64,000 bases of DNA, taken from NCBI GenBank assembly GCA_920105625.2, contig OV050031.1, positions 46,962,925-47,026,924 of the forward strand, read 5' to 3'. This DNA is from Clusia tigrina (taxonomy: Eukaryota; Arthropoda; Insecta; Diptera; Clusiidae). Each line of letters opens with the position of its first letter. Position 1 is the stretch's first letter. Of this stretch, positions 34,204 through 47,123 are shown piece after piece. The notes below the pieces were generated by a model. That model made no database searches. It worked only from the letters and a program-made list of their open reading frames with translations, and had not been told where the DNA came from. Position numbers and translations under genes: made by a program.

Positions 34204-35070
34204 GTCCCCTCTTGGGGGTGAGTGTTCTAGTGGCACCTCTCTACTTTTTGTGTTTTCTTCCCTTTCGTTTCTCTTGCCACTTCTCAAGTGCATTCCTTTT
34301 TCCACAACCTATTTACCTAAAATAAACTTACGACTTAATAATAATACTTATTATAACGATAACAACAATAAAAAGAAACAATTATTACACATAAAAAAAC
34401 TAAATACTAGTATAATTATTATTTTTCCTTTTCAATTAATCTTAAGAGGAGGGTTAGGATTTGTTGAGATCGGTGACCAATCAGTACTTTACTATCACCC
34501 GTTGGAATTGTGGTAGGTGAGTGGTTTTATCCTAAATTTCACAAACATTCATTCTCTACAAACACTTTCTATCAGTTTCTCTCTCGCTAGGCCCCCTCTT
34601 GATGCTATTATGAATGAATTTTATGTCACAAGCCACCAATAGTTTGCCTCTTGGGAGGGAATCCTGCATGTGGACTGCTTCCCCTTCCTACTCCTCATAA
34701 TCGGCAAGTACAATTGAGTGGGTGCAACGCCATCACCAAGTCACTTGAACCTATTACCGTGCCTAGAATAACGATCACACTTTCTCCACCCGTCCGCATT
34801 CATACCAAGCCTATGATCACTGGTGCCGATGCTATTGGATATGTCTTTAATTACCCAAGCCATCTTTATCAACGATCATTACGAAGCACTAGCTATACCT
34901 GTCAACAGCACAAATTACCCCCGCCCTTACTCATCGCGCTATTAGAGCTCAATCACTCTTGCCCCAAGCCGCCATGAGCCAGACAACGGTAAACCCCTGA
35001 CGACAGCCATTTTTTTCTTTCAGGCAGTACTTATCCTAAAACAAAAATTTTCTTTCTAATTTTTTTATAT
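34204..35070. other. Leader between 5' LTR and gag of the Osvaldo-like element; no gene seen
   Basis: Minus-strand 5' untranslated region of about 870 bp. No significant reading frame or structured repeat is recognised. Confidence 0.55.
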
Positions 35071-35079
35071 TGGGCGCCA
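35071..35079 (-). promoter_or_regulatory. Primer-binding site core, tRNA-Lys type
   Basis: The minus strand reads TGGCGCCCAATATAA just inside the LTR (three A bases separate them). TGGCGCCCA is the start of tRNA-Lys primer sites; beyond it the match is lost. Confidence 0.6.
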
Positions 35080-35082
35080 TTT

Positions 35083-36310
35083 TGTTACGTCCCCATGGTA
35101 ATCATACCTGGCACAGACACCCTGGCTAGCTCACTCCTTTTTTTGTTGGTGGGTTCCCACCCGCTGTGCCAGATCGTGGGGCAAACATGAAGTTCTACTC
35201 TAAACTTATTCTACGTTTATCATTTATTTTTGATACCACTCACCTCTCCACCGGATTCCTCCGTCTCGATCAGTCTCTCCTCATCCTCCCCTCCTGTCTC
35301 CACCTTAGCCTACCATAATTTATTTATTTTTTTATACAAACACACACATACACGGACAATTACTATGGCCTCCACTAAGCTGCGTATAGGCTGCCTAATT
35401 CAGGCAACAAGGCCTAACTCAAACCCCTCTTTCGCTCTACCTCTATCTACTCTTAGGAGCTCCCTCGACCAGTGTAGGCTATCCTTACCGAGCGCGCCAC
35501 CGCTAAGCTCTGTTGAGACCGTATCACACTTTCCTAACGCCTAAAATTAATTCATAGATTCTACTCATTAACAGAACAAATAAAAACTTTATGCTTTATA
35601 TCCAACTAAAAGAAAACTTAAATAAAGACGTAAATAAATACTTATATTTAGGAACTTATGCTTATCTTAATACGCTGGACTTATTTTTATTTTTGCCGCT
35701 CGGCGGTCGATCCGTATCCATTCACTTCCTTTTCTAATTCGTCGACAATGAAAGGAAATCGAAATTACCTTTTTTTTATGCAGCATTAAACAACTTCAAT
35801 ACCATTTATTTTTAATTTAATAATTCTATATATTCAATTGATTAAAATATCGTATTCCTGCGTTTTCAATACGACACTAGCACAGAAATTCTCCCAAAAA
35901 TTAATTGCACTTGATTTAGATGAAGATAGACGACTCGAACGACAACGACCGTAAATTTCACTTTTCTTCTTGCCATGGAGAATCTGACTCTTTTCTAAAA
36001 ATTTTTCGCATTACTTACTGACTTCCATAATCAGTTTCCTCCGGTACTTCAACTCCCAGCTCTCTCCCTCTGATACCCTACTTTTCACTATCCTATCCAC
36101 AACCTGTCCGTCCGTCTCTGTCCCACCCACTAAGCATACCCCCTGGCAACAGCTGTGCTTTGTGGGTCAACCAACCAATTCAAGGACAGCTACTAACCTT
36201 TCATCATCACTTTTCTTTTTCTTCTCCTTTTCCTTACCAACTCGCACTCACGTATTTACCCCACATTAACACTCGATCCACCCACACATGCACCCATATT
36301 AGACCAGCTC
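35083..36310 (-). repeat. 5' LTR of the Osvaldo-like element
   Basis: Begins TGTTACGTCCCC on the plus strand and runs to the GACCAGCTCT segment, after which homology with the left copy ends. About 1.23 kb. A TATA or polyadenylation signal cannot be placed with confidence. Confidence 0.8.
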
Positions 36311-36425
36311 TCGCGTATTAAAAGTTCCCCTCCACTCAACCTGAGCTTGCAACGCAACAGCTGTCTAATCCTCTCACACCAAAAAAAATTAACAAAAAGT
36401 GATGATATAAAATCTCTTCCATATT

Positions 36426-36500
<75 letters not shown>

Positions 36501-36596
36501 GCATATTTACATAAAGATTACCAACCAGAGTATGCAGACACTAAATCGAACAGTCATATGATGCCACAAATAAGGTAGCCGCCAGCTGATCGTAAC
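36311..36596. other. Spacer with (TA)n array, no gene
   Basis: Contains a (TA)n array at 36429-36501. On the minus strand GTTGAGTGGAGGGGAAC near 36326-36342 looks like a polypurine tract directly before the LTR, hinting that the right LTR could also be the end of another, deleted copy. Confidence 0.6.
36429..36501. repeat. (TA)n microsatellite
   Basis: Pure TA array with a single TATG interruption. Confidence 0.93.
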
Positions 36597-36754
36597 AACG
36601 AGGCAAATACAGACAACACGAAGCAGGAGTTCAGAAAAGACTGCAAAACATGATGAAATATTACCATGACTTGCGAAACAACCAATGCCCTGCGTGCGCG
36701 TGTGTATTTCTCTACACTCCGACACAGCCATCCTGACACTAACACGTCCTCGTA
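36597..36754 (-). repeat. Partial LTR of the Mdg3-type family
   Basis: Matches 22453-22607 and 17604-17766, from GACAAATACAGACAACACG to AACACGTCCTCGT. Both ends are truncated; it directly abuts the copia fragment. Confidence 0.85.
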
Positions 36755-36756
36755 GG

Positions 36757-38435
36757 TGAGCCTGATGATGGAGCAGCTGATACTATAAATGAGCCTAGCA
36801 GCAATGACGAGGAGCCAAACCGAATTGGGCCTGGAAGACCAAAATTTATCAGAACTGGTAAGCCAGAGCGTCCACGCAAGGAATACAACTGTGCTAATTT
36901 GGCGAATAGCAGTGACAATGTCAAGGTTCCAAAATCAGTAAGTGATATAAAAGATGGTTCGCATTCCGGAGAATAGTTATCCGCAATGCAACAAGAATAC
37001 ACTGCTCTGATTGAGAATACCACGTGGTCGTTAGTCGATCTACAACTGAACCAAAAGGCAATTGGCTGTAACTTGAGCGATTTAAGGCGCGGCTTGTCGC
37101 CAAAGGATGCAGCCAACAGTTCGGATTAAATGATATGGAGATATTTTCACCAGTAATAAGATATGCGAATAATATTAGCTTTGGCTGTATCACATAAAAT
37201 GCATCTACATCATCTTGACATCACTACGACGTATCTCAACAGTGCCCTGTCTGACGAATATTATATGCAGCAACCAGAATGCTTCATCAGCGAAAAATAT
37301 CCGCATCATGTGCTCCGATTAAACAAGGCAATAAACGGGTTAAAGCAATCAGGGCGTGAATGGAACTCAAAACTGGATGGTGTACTAAAGAACATCGGGT
37401 TTCATCAGTGCCAGACGGAGTCATGCGTATATAAAATGATGTTGAAAGGCAAGTTAATTATAATAGCCGTGTACGTTGATGATTTAATTATAGGTAGCGC
37501 GGTCAAAGAAGACATTGAACTCATTAAGGCAAAAGTGGCAAGCGAATTCAAGTTGGTGGACAAAGGGCCTTTTTCCCATTTCCTTGGTAGGGAAATTGAG
37601 CTGTGCGGAGAAACCGGCGCAATAGCGGTCAGTCAGAAGCAACATACCCGCAGTATATGCGAGAGGTACAACATGAAGACGTCGACCAGTTTCAACTCCT
37701 TTGGATCCTGGGTTTCATATCCGATGTGATGACGAGCATGCTGAAAGAGTTGACAAGACATCTTATCAATCAATGATTGGAGGACTAATGTATTTAGCGA
37801 TCTGCACGAGACCTGACATTCTGCACTCTATTAGCAAATTGGCACAGAGTAATTCAAATCCAACAACCCAGCATCAGACTGGCGTCAAACACGTTATGAG
37901 GTATTTATCGAAAACTTAGCAGTTAAAACTATGGTATCGCCCCACCAGTGAGGGAATATATGGCTACGCGGATGCAGATTGGGCTGGTGATACGAAAGAT
38001 AGGAAGTTATATTCTGGCTATGTTTTCATGATGAGTGGCGGATCCGTGGCATGGGAATCAAAAAAACAGAATACTATATCGTTGAGTACAACAGAAGAAG
38101 AGTACGTGGCATTGTGTGCGAGCGCCAAAGAAGCTGTTTATTTAAAGCGATTCTTAACAGAGCTTGGATTCCATGAAGGAGACATGTTTATAACAATAAA
38201 AGGCGATAATTTAAGTTCTCAATCGCTTGTTAAAAATCATGTATATCATTCAAGAACAAAACACATAGATTTAAAATATCATTATGTACGTGAAGTTGCT
38301 AAAAACAAACATGTTGAATTTGAGTATGTCTCAACTAATAAAATGGTGGCTGATATTTTGACGAAAACCCTATCTAAAGATAAACATTGTAAACTAACTG
38401 AAATGATGGGTCTAAAAATGAATTTTGTGAATTGA
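36757..38435 (+). pseudogene. pol: Copia pol remnant: RT and RNase H
   Basis: The stretch 36757-37160 encodes the acidic linker and the RT start but has several stops. The RT body (37163-37729) has HHLDITTTYLNSALSDEYYM, LNKAINGLKQSGREW and the active site VYVDDLIIGS near 37468-37497. After a shift near 37700 the frame runs GGLMYLAICTRPDILHSISK, a TAG at 37917-37919, then RNase H: YADADWAGDTKDRKLYSGY, WESKKQNTISLSTTEEEY and the end SRTKHIDLKYHYVRE...VADILTKTL to the stop at 38435. The catalytic Asp-Asp of RT is kept; inactivation comes from stops and lost 5' genes. Confidence 0.92.
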
Positions 38436-38485
38436 AATTATGTTGTTGTATATAGTTTGTAGAGGATATTCGTATTGAGACGGAG

Positions 38486-38653
38486 TGTTGAAATAGTAGT
38501 AGTATTTATATGAGTTGGCAACACGAATATCACGATCTACTCTTTAACATTTCTTAAGCTATTTTTCTTTTTGTTACGTTAGATTAAGTCTTTAATATAC
38601 TGTCAATGAGTTAAGTACTCTCCGCGTGTTTTTACTTCTTGGGAAATCTGCTA

Positions 38654-38655
<2 letters not shown>
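38486..38655 (+). repeat. 3' LTR of the copia element
   Basis: TGTTGAAATAG...CTGCTACA follows the purine tract and is about 170 bp. Start TGTTG and end ACA agree with copia LTRs. The right end is chosen by this rule and meets a (TA)n array. Confidence 0.7.
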
Positions 38656-38705
<50 letters not shown>

Positions 38706-38708
38706 TCG

Positions 38709-38759
<51 letters not shown>

Positions 38760-38780
38760 ATAATTATATATATATATATA

Positions 38781-38827
<47 letters not shown>
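38656..38827. repeat. (TA)n microsatellite, interrupted
   Basis: TA array with TACTCGTA at 38703-38710 (the reverse of the TACGAGTA seen elsewhere) and two ATAATTATAT interruptions. Confidence 0.93.
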
Positions 38828-38834
<7 letters not shown>

Positions 38835-39585
38835 GCTCAGAAAAATATATTTATTTTTAGGATTTATAACATATAAAACGTATGTTAAATATTAACTATT
38901 GGGCGCCGATCCGCACTTGCAGCAACTCCAGAACAGACTGAATACGGCGCAAAGAGAGCAGCTGCCGCTGCTTCGTAACACCGCGCCAAAATATACCAAC
39001 AGTTAAAGATGGCTTCCGCACAAATACGATATGCACCTGCCTCGCCTGTTCTCTCGCTCTCCACCGCACAGCACGTGCTTTCGCAGAGATAGGCCGACAA
39101 CATGGCGCCCCAGGTACCAGGCGGAAGCCATCTGAACGTTAGGATTCGGAGTGAACATGCCGCCCCCCTTGCATTATTGCAAGAGAAGAACATATCCACG
39201 CCGGATCCCGTTCATACCCTTCATCAATGGAGGGTGGTTTGGTGCCCGAGGGCGCAGCTTCAGGAAGCATGCGCACCCCTCAATGCGGTGGCCCATCTGC
39301 TAACACAGAGTGCAGATGATCTGCGGAGTAGGGCGTAGCTGCACCGGTCTCTTCGTAATACCCAGAAAGGGCGGAACAGCGCGGGATGGTTCCCGCCTGG
39401 TCTCCTCCTGACCTTGGTTTGGCGCTTTCGGAACCACGCAGCCAGGTGGCGCGCCGGTGACAGAGAGGTGAAGCTCGATGGGAGGTCGAATTTAGTTGAC
39501 CTGGCCCGACGAGGTGCTGTTGGGTACGGTGGCACCGCCATGGAGAGTGGAGGTGGTAGCACGGCCATGCAGCAAAACTCCCTTT
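38828..39585. other. GC-rich segment of unknown origin, no gene recognised
   Basis: From about 38900 the base composition rises sharply above the surrounding AT-rich DNA. Short open frames exist (39102-39338 +) but resemble no family known to me and are ended by stops. ATTGGGCGCCG at 38897-38907 could be a minus-strand tRNA-Lys-like primer site with one mismatch. The last part leads without a gap into the I-like RT, so it may be a 5' portion of an element or an unrelated insertion. Confidence 0.5.
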
Positions 39586-41661
39586 GGTGGTTTGTATCAA
39601 ATAACAAAATTCTCAATAGCCATCAATTAGGATTAAAAAAAGGGAAATCAATGTCTGATTTTCTGGTTTACCTTGATCATCAGATCACCCATTCCCTCTC
39701 TTACAAAAAACACATATCCCTCATCTCACTGGATTTTGCTAAAGCATTTGATAAAATTGGAGTACATGCTATTTTAGACCAACTTAACTTCTGGAAAATC
39801 GGCCCCAACATTTATAATTATATAAAAAACTATATGACAAACAGGAACATCAAAGTAAAAATCGAATCCCAAATTTCTCAAAGCTTTTCTCTCCAAAAGG
39901 TTCCCCCTCTCCGTAATCCTCTTTCTGATAGCCTATAACACACCTTATCACTCCACAAAGAAATTGACTTTCTCGCATTCGCTGATGACTACTTACTAAT
40001 TAAAAAACTAAATAGAAACAAAAACACCCCCTACAATTTCGATCCCATCTACAACAAAATTTCGGATTGGTGCGCATATTCAGGAGCTGCATTATCGCTA
40101 CAAAAATGCAATCAAATTCACATCTGTAGAAAATACAATTGCTCCTCAAACATCATATGCAACCACATAAATATAAACAAAGTTGACAATTTAAAGATAC
40201 TTGGGATTACACTGAACAAAAGATATCGATAGGAAACACATATTAATCAATTAATAGACTCATTAATCAAACCGTTCAATATAATCAAATGCCTTTCAAG
40301 CAAAAAATTCAACTGCAATACAGCATCACTAATTTCAATAACAAAATCCCTCCTCTTATCTAAAATTAACTATGGTCTTTACTTATTTGGGTATGCACCC
40401 ATATCAACCATAAATAAATTAAACACTACCATAAATTCCGCTACGAGGATTGCACTAGGTGCATTCAGAACAACCCCTGCTCCCAACCTCCTGTATGAAG
40501 CTAAAATTACACCAATATCCTTTTCCCGGGACCTAATCACCTCTAAGCTTATTAAATCAGTTATAATCAACGACCACTCCCCACTCCCAACCCTATGTGC
40601 CCAAATCCTTAAATTTAAAAAACTCCAACAAGTACCATCCACAAAAAATAAAGTGATTAAGACCGCCCAAAACATTGAAGTACCTATAATCACAAAAGTA
40701 CACAAGAAATCTTTAGTATTTCCTAGCTGGCAACTTCCTCATAACTCAGTCAACACCGACCTACCACAGCATAAAAAAAATAATACACCAAATGAAATCT
40801 ATATACAGAACTTTCTTAAATTAAAAGCAGAGCTATACTCCTTTAAGTTTATATACACTGATGGTTCAAAACAAAACGACCTGACAGGCTATAGTATCGT
40901 GGAAGAAAACAAAACCATTCAAACAACACACCTACAACATTACAGCACAAGTTTTGGAGCTGAGCTAATAGCCATTCACGAAGCGACTAAGCACGCAAAC
41001 ACAAAGAGAAGGAAAATCGCGATCTGCTCAGATTCTCTCTCAGTCTTAGACGCAATTACTAACCCAGTAAACAGCAACCATTACATACACGATGTAAAAA
41101 AACATATTAACCAAGCATAAATCCACAATCAGACTCATTTGGATCCCCGGACATGTCAATATAAAAGGCAACGAATTAGCGGACAAAAGTGCCAAAAATG
41201 CCACATGTGCCCCACTAACGACTACACACAATATCTTATCATCAGACATCCTAAAATTCATAAAAACCATTCACCGGAAAAAAGCCAAAGACCTATTCCA
41301 AACTACTAATGACTGGTACAAAAAAATTAATAAATCAAAAATACCTATCTATGAACATTTTAAAACCGTTAATAACACCAACATAAACAGACAAGACTCA
41401 ATAAAACTCGTACGACTCCGACTTGGACACACGAAACTGACTAATGAATACATTATCAATAAAACAAACAACATATGCAAATTCTGCAACCTACCCAACA
41501 TGAACGTCGAACACATATTAAACAATTGTACATACTTTAACATCTACAGAAAATCACTTCCAAACATCAAACCAACAGCCCTACTTAACAACCCTACCGA
41601 TAAAGACTTAAAGATTCTGATAAATTACCTTAAGTACTCTAACACCTATAAAGAAATCTAA
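39586..41661 (+). pseudogene. ORF2 remnant of the I-like element: RT and RNase H
   Basis: RT begins HQLGLKKGKSMSDFLVYL, with SLDFAKAFDKIG near 39730, then after a frameshift near 39900 FLAFADDYLLIKK near 39972-40010. A TAG-type stop occurs near 40230. RNase H follows in frame 40653-41120: FIYTDGSKQND, with the first Asp, FGAELIAIHEA with the Glu, and AICSDSLSVLDAI with the next Asp. A stop at 41118-41120 is followed by the RNase H end and C-terminus in other frames to the stop near 41661 (CNL..NVEHIL, a Cys/His element near 41480-41520). RT with RNase H and no zinc-rich long tail fits the I clade. Confidence 0.85.
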
Positions 41662-41778
41662 CCTATATATAAAATTAACTAGCTTAAGACCATAGATGTC
41701 ATAGCTGTAAGTCTTATTGTATTAAAATTTTAATTTTAACTAAAGTATGAATAAATAAATAAATAAATAAAAATAAAT
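39586..41778 (+). mobile_element. I-like non-LTR retrotransposon, 5'-truncated
   Basis: RT, RNase H and a tail of TAAATAAATAAA near 41748-41772, the (TAA)n-type end known from I elements. ORF1, endonuclease and the first part of RT are missing. Bounded on the right by a (TA)n array. Confidence 0.85.
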
Positions 41779-41790
<12 letters not shown>

Positions 41791-41859
<69 letters not shown>

Positions 41860-41870
41860 AATATATATAT
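41791..41870. repeat. (TA)n microsatellite at the outer left edge of the palindrome
   Basis: TA array ending TATATAGCAGCC. The same TATATAGCAGC occurs at the centre of the palindrome near 45475-45486. Confidence 0.93.
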
Positions 41871-42340
41871 AGCAGCCCGTTTTGCTTCTTTTTGTGCCTT
41901 ATATATATTTTCGTTCTATGCCATTTTTCCGCTATTCCTCAATTCCGTTCGGTACGATCAAGGCCGACCACTCTCTCTACAAATCAATCTTAGTCTCTCT
42001 TCTACTCACCAGCGGCAGCACCATCTATACTTCAGAACTGTTCCACCGTGCATTCTGCAGAATAGCTGAGAGATTAACAACAACAGAAAATTGTTTATTT
42101 AATTAGATGATGAAATGTTAATGAATCTGATAAGGCCATCCAGTTTTTTCCAGTTATCCAGTTATTTAATACATTTAGTGGGGGTTATAAATGCCTACGA
42201 TTTATTATTGAACAAGCTTTAATTTTTATAATAACAAATTTCTTATATACACGTATATAACTTTTATTATTTAATCCTAAGCAAATAAATAAATCAAATG
42301 AATATATACATATTTTCATAAACTTTAAAATTTGTTATTT

Positions 42341-42657
42341 TCAAATTGTGCCTTTTGAAGGAAAATTTAATAATAACTGCATTAAGCTGTCTCTTAATCG
42401 GAATGCAGATTTTCTTGCATTGCGTGTGGTCGAAGTTATAGAAAGCCATGGGCCACATGTATCAATTAAGGCATTCCGCCATTCTCCATTCTATACTGTA
42501 CCATCAGATCCTTCCCAATTAACAAAATTAGCAGGGCAATACCATCAATCCAAGTCATGCAGCATTAGAAAATGTTCCAATAGTACGCAAGCCCAAACAA
42601 TTTATTCACAATTATCAGGACTGCATTCAATAGTGTTGCGAAGCATTCTCCAACGGA
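42341..42657 (-). pseudogene. Harbinger transposase C-terminus, left arm
   Basis: Mirror of 47961-48266; see there. One coding difference is visible (left arm ATAGAAT, right arm ATACAAT). Confidence 0.75.
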
Positions 42658-42749
42658 CAGTTAGGTTAGGTTAGACTGGCCAGGCGTGAAGGCCACACAT
42701 AGACCTGCAAGGTCCTTTGCGGTGCCTGATGGATATACATTTAAGAGCT

Positions 42750-43394
42750 GTAGTATGAAAAATTGAACAGGGAGACGCTATTAGCAAATCTTAAGAGAGA
42801 AACTATCCCTAGTAGTGCGACCTCTTCTAGTCCTTCAAACCAGGTGGCTCCCAGATGTGATACGCGCTTTAGATATTGCGGGGCATAGTCATAGTAGATT
42901 CTCCAGAGTTACTCTTGTGCCTTACTCCCCACATTTCCCCCATTTATTGTTGTTTGTGAGTCCCATCATTTTAGCGTGTACCACCGTTAGACAGTGACCT
43001 GAGAGTATTCCTACTACCGTTCTGTAATCCTTTTTTGGAAGTGGCAGTATCGATTTGGTCTGAGTGCATTTAAAGGCTGTAGTATGAAAAATTGAACAGG
43101 GAGACGCTATTAGCAAATCTTAAGAGAGAAACTATCCCTAGTTGTGCGACCTCTTCTAGTCCTTCAAACCAGGTGGCTCCCAGATGTGATACGCGCTTTA
43201 GATATTGCGGGGCGTAGTCATAGTAGATTCTCCAGTTACTCTTGTGCCTTGCTCCCCACATTTCCCGCATTTATTGTTGTTTGTGAGTCCCATCCTTTTA
43301 GCGTGTACCACCGTTAGACAGTGACCTGAGAGTATTCCTACCACCGTTCTGCAATCCTTTTTTGGAAGTGGCAGTATCGATTTGGTCTGAGTGC
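42750..43394 (-). repeat. 329-bp tandem duplication, left arm only
   Basis: GTAGTATGAAAAATTGAACA starts at 42750 and again at 43079. The units differ at several sites; the right arm has one unit that resembles the second. Confidence 0.9.
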
Positions 43395-43401
43395 CGTACA
43401 G

Positions 43402-43746
43402 TTAGCACATGCGGTTTGCGATCTTACATATGGCAGTACTCCACCGTTCTGTCACCTTTCTCATCATGTCATCTTCAATACGGCTATTGATCATTCTTAG
43501 AGGCATCAGTACGTTACTTACTTGCTCATTTGGTAGTAAGATTTCGTTTTTTGCAATGGCGTCCGCACTCTCGTTTCCTTCTATGTTCTTATGCCCTGGC
43601 ACTCTGTAGATATGTAGCTTCCGTTCGGTGGCCAGTCTATTCATTGCTGCTTTGCATGGCATAACATTTCTGGAAGATGCACAGCATGAAGTTATAGCTT
43701 TGATCGCAGCCTGGTTATCTATGTAGATGTTTATTGTGGAGTTCAT
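43402..43746 (-). pseudogene. RNase H domain of the non-LTR element, left arm
   Basis: Minus-strand frame with INIYIDNQAAIKAI and YRVPGHKNIEGNESADAIAK, the Asp- and His-containing RNase H motifs of I/R1/LOA-type elements. Same as the right-arm copy. Confidence 0.85.
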
Positions 43747-45334
43747 AGTTTCTGTTATACAAGCGAGCTCTGCGGCTTTCCATGCTACAACAACTTCCGC
43801 TTGAAAAATGCTGCGGTAATTAGGTAGTCTGAACGGCTGTTTGATATCTAGTTCGGGGCATTAGACACCTGCTCCAACACCGTCCTCCATCTTCGAGCCG
43901 TCCGGGAATAGGTTGATGGTCTTGCATTTAGCATTCATGTCTCTATGCCATCCCTCCTTTTCAATAGTTGTTTTTATTTGTTTCCGCAGGCTAAGAATAG
44001 GAGTCACATTGTCAGTGCTGACCGTGAGACTTCGACCTTAAGAACTATGACCTATCGATTGTGGGAGAATTGAGAGTAGCCGTTGGTGTTGCCCTTAAGC
44101 CCCCGTCACACACAGTGCCGCAAGTCTTTTGATTCAATAAGTTTTCTTCCTAACAGCATTGCACCACACCAAAATACCGTAGAGTAAAATAGGTCTTGCT
44201 ATGGCTGTGTAGCACCAATGTATCAGAGAAGTGGTGAGGCCCCAAGTGCATCCAAGCACCTTTTTACAAGCATATAGAGCGTTGGTAGCTTTATTTACCT
44301 TTCCTCCACATTGAGCTTCCAAGAAAGCTTACTGTCTACTATTACCCCTAAGTATTTGGTGTGGCTTTTTATAGTGACTACCCTACTTTTCAGTTTTGGT
44401 GGTCTTCACCATGGTCAGCTTTCCACTTCGGTTCTTGGGGGTTTGAGATTACTTGTATCTTTGCAGCCAGAAAAAAGCGCATTAACGAGCGCCTCAAGCG
44501 ATTCCTTACAACCAGATGTCCATTCGTTGTTGTCTTTACGGATAAGACTCGGCATTGGTATGTGCTGTTTTGTCAGCATCTTTATTAGTCTAGCCGTCTC
44601 ACCCGTCCTTTCGATATTTTCACAATATGCCTCCCAGGAGTTTCTTTTGGCTTTTCGCACTTCTTTCTTGCATATTCGTAGCGTATCTTTCTATTAACCT
44701 CAGCATTCTTTATTATCAGCTAACCTGCTAATTTGAATATCTCACGTAGATAGCGCCTCTGAGAACCCAGCTCTTTGATCCACCAAGGTGGTTTGGGTCT
44801 GCGCCTTATACGCACTGGTGAGCAGGGTTAGAGTGTGGGTCAATAGATTGACCTTCTCTTCGAGATCTATATGGGATTTGATCGTTCTAGGCCTGTCCAG
44901 CTTTCCTTCTCGTATTTTAGAGATCCCAGTCTGTGTTGCTGCGATTTCTTAGTTTTTCTTAGCATTTTTGGGTAGAAAGTTACCTTAAACCTAATGTACC
45001 TATGATGAGAGAACGAGGGCACATCGAGTACTCTCCAATCCCTAATCAGGGTTTTTCCACTAGTATGGAGCGTGATGTGAACGACGTTTTTCGAGGTGGG
45101 CCCTAGAAATATTGGCTTTACACCCAGATTAGAAAAGGCCAGTTAAAATGAGAGAGACGTAAATTAAATACTTCCTTGTCGTGATTACTATTGTTTCCAG
45201 GATATGGCAGTATTAAATTATTCTTTAATGGAAATGCCGCAACCCCAACAATGAAATGGGGTATGTTATATTTATTTAGTTATTCCAATTAATTTATCTT
45301 AAATAAAAGCAGCATACAAATAAGGTTTGGATAA

Positions 45335-45722
<388 letters not shown>

Positions 45723-46397
45723 TTATCCAAACCTTATTTGTATGCTGCTTTTATTTAAGATAAATTAATTGGAATAACTAAATAAATATAACATACCCCA
45801 TTTCATTGTTGGGGTTGCGGCATTTCCATTAAAGAATAATTTAATACTGCCATATCCTGGAAACAATAGTAATCACGACAAGGAAGTATTTAATTTACGT
45901 CTCTCTCATTTTAACTGGCCTTTTCTAATCTGGGTGTAAAGCCAATATTTCTAGGGCCCACCTCGAAAAACGTCGTTCACATCACGCTCCATACTAGTGG
46001 AAAAACCCTGATTAGGGATTGGAGAGTACTCGATGTGCCCTCGTTCTCTCATCATAGGTACATTAGGTTTAAGGTAACTTTCTACCCAAAAATGCTAAGA
46101 AAAACTAAGAAATCGCAGCAACACAGACTGGGATCTCTAAAATACGAGAAGGAAAGCTGGACAGGCCTAGAACGATCAAATCCCATATAGATCTCGAAGA
46201 GAAGGTCAATCTATTGACCCACACTCTAACCCTGCTCACCAGTGCGTATAAGGCGCAGACCCAAACCACCTTGGTGGATCAAAGAGCTGGGTTCTCAGAG
46301 GCGCTATCTACGTGAGATATTCAAATTAGCCAGGTTAGCTGATAATAAAGAATGCTGAGGTTAATAGAAAGACACGCTACGAATATGCAAGAAAGAA

Positions 46398-46924
46398 GTG
46401 CGAAAAGCCAAAAGAAACTCCTGGGAGGCATATTGTGAAAATATCGAAAGGACGGGTGAGACGGCTAGACTAATAAAGATGCTGACAAAACAGCACATAC
46501 CAATGCCGAGTCTTATCCGTAAAGACAACAACGAATGGACATCTGGTTGTAAGGAATGGCTTGAGGCGCTCGTTAATGCGCTTTTTTCTGGCTGCAAAGA
46601 TACAAGTAATCTCAAACCCCCAAGAACCGAAGTGGAAAGCTGACCATGGTGAAGACCACCAAAACTGAAAAGTAGGGTAGTCACTATAAAAAGCCACACC
46701 AAATACTTAGGGGTAATAGTAGACAGTAAGCTTTCTTGGAAGCTCAATGTGGAGGAAAGGTAAATAAAGCTACCAACGCTCTATATGCTTGTAAAAAGGT
46801 GCTTGGATGCACTTGGGGCCTCACCACTTCTCTGATACATTGGTGCTACACAGCCATAGCAAGACCTATTTTACTCTACGGTATTTTGGTGTGGTGCAAT
46901 GCTGTTAGGAAGAAAACTTATTGA
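46398..46924 (+). pseudogene. Linker and RT remnants of the non-LTR element, right arm
   Basis: Frame 46398-46643 encodes RNSWEAYCENIERTGETARL, the linker between endonuclease and RT. Frame 46736-46924 encodes NKATNALYACKKVLGCTWGL and YTAIARPILLYGILVW, which are after the RT active site. The FADD-containing palm between them is missing. The left-arm equivalents are at 44415-44660 and 44134-44322. Confidence 0.8.
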
Positions 46925-47123
46925 ATCAAAAGACTTGCGGCACTGTGTGTGACGGGGGCTTAAGGACAACACCAACGGCTACTCTCAATTCTCCCACAAT
47001 CGATAGGTCATAGTTCTTAAGGTCGAAGTCTCACGGTCAGCACTGACAATGTGACTCCTATTCTTAGCCTGCGGAAACAAATAAAAACAACTATTGAAAA
47101 GGAGGGATGGCATAGAGACATGA

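Larger units (their letters stand above)
27736..36310 (-). mobile_element. Ty3/gypsy retrotransposon resembling Osvaldo, minus strand, two long LTRs
   Basis: Two direct repeats of about 1.1-1.2 kb flank gag, protease, RT, RNase H and integrase on the minus strand, with a TGGCGCCCA (tRNA-Lys-type) primer site next to the right LTR. LTR length, tRNA-Lys priming and RT wording (FVYLDxLLxIS, RSFLGTSGWYRRF) suggest the Osvaldo group, at moderate confidence. Total about 8.6 kb. Every coding region is interrupted. Confidence 0.82.
36755..38655 (+). mobile_element. Ty1/copia retrotransposon, 3' part with LTR
   Basis: Contains the region before RT, RT, RNase H, a purine tract (GAGACGGAG, 38477-38485) and a short 3' LTR. 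Gag, protease and integrase are missing upstream. Confidence 0.88.
42661..45140 (-). mobile_element. Left-arm copy of an RNase-H-bearing non-LTR element
   Basis: Mirror image of the right-arm copy described at 45918-47947, read on the minus strand. It retains 121 bp missing from the right arm (coding just before the RNase H) and has a 329-bp duplication of its 3' zinc-finger region. It ends at GGTTAGGTTAG near 42660-42674. Confidence 0.85.

Noticed and set aside
36739..37193. Minus-strand frames of 90-125 codons
   Set aside because: They are antisense to the copia pol remnant, which is clear on the plus strand.
38897..38907. tRNA-Lys primer-binding site on the minus strand
   Set aside because: Only GGCGCCCAAT matches; no LTR end with CA and no second LTR can be found next to it.
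42348..42674. 108-codon frame starting MPFEGKF, mirrored at 47933-48259 on the other strand
   Set aside because: It is antisense to a Harbinger transposase C-terminus whose wording is recognisable on the opposite strand, so it is a shadow frame.
42660..42674. Interstitial telomere repeat
   Set aside because: Only three TTAGG-like units, located exactly at the 3' end of a non-LTR element in both palindrome arms, so they belong to the element.
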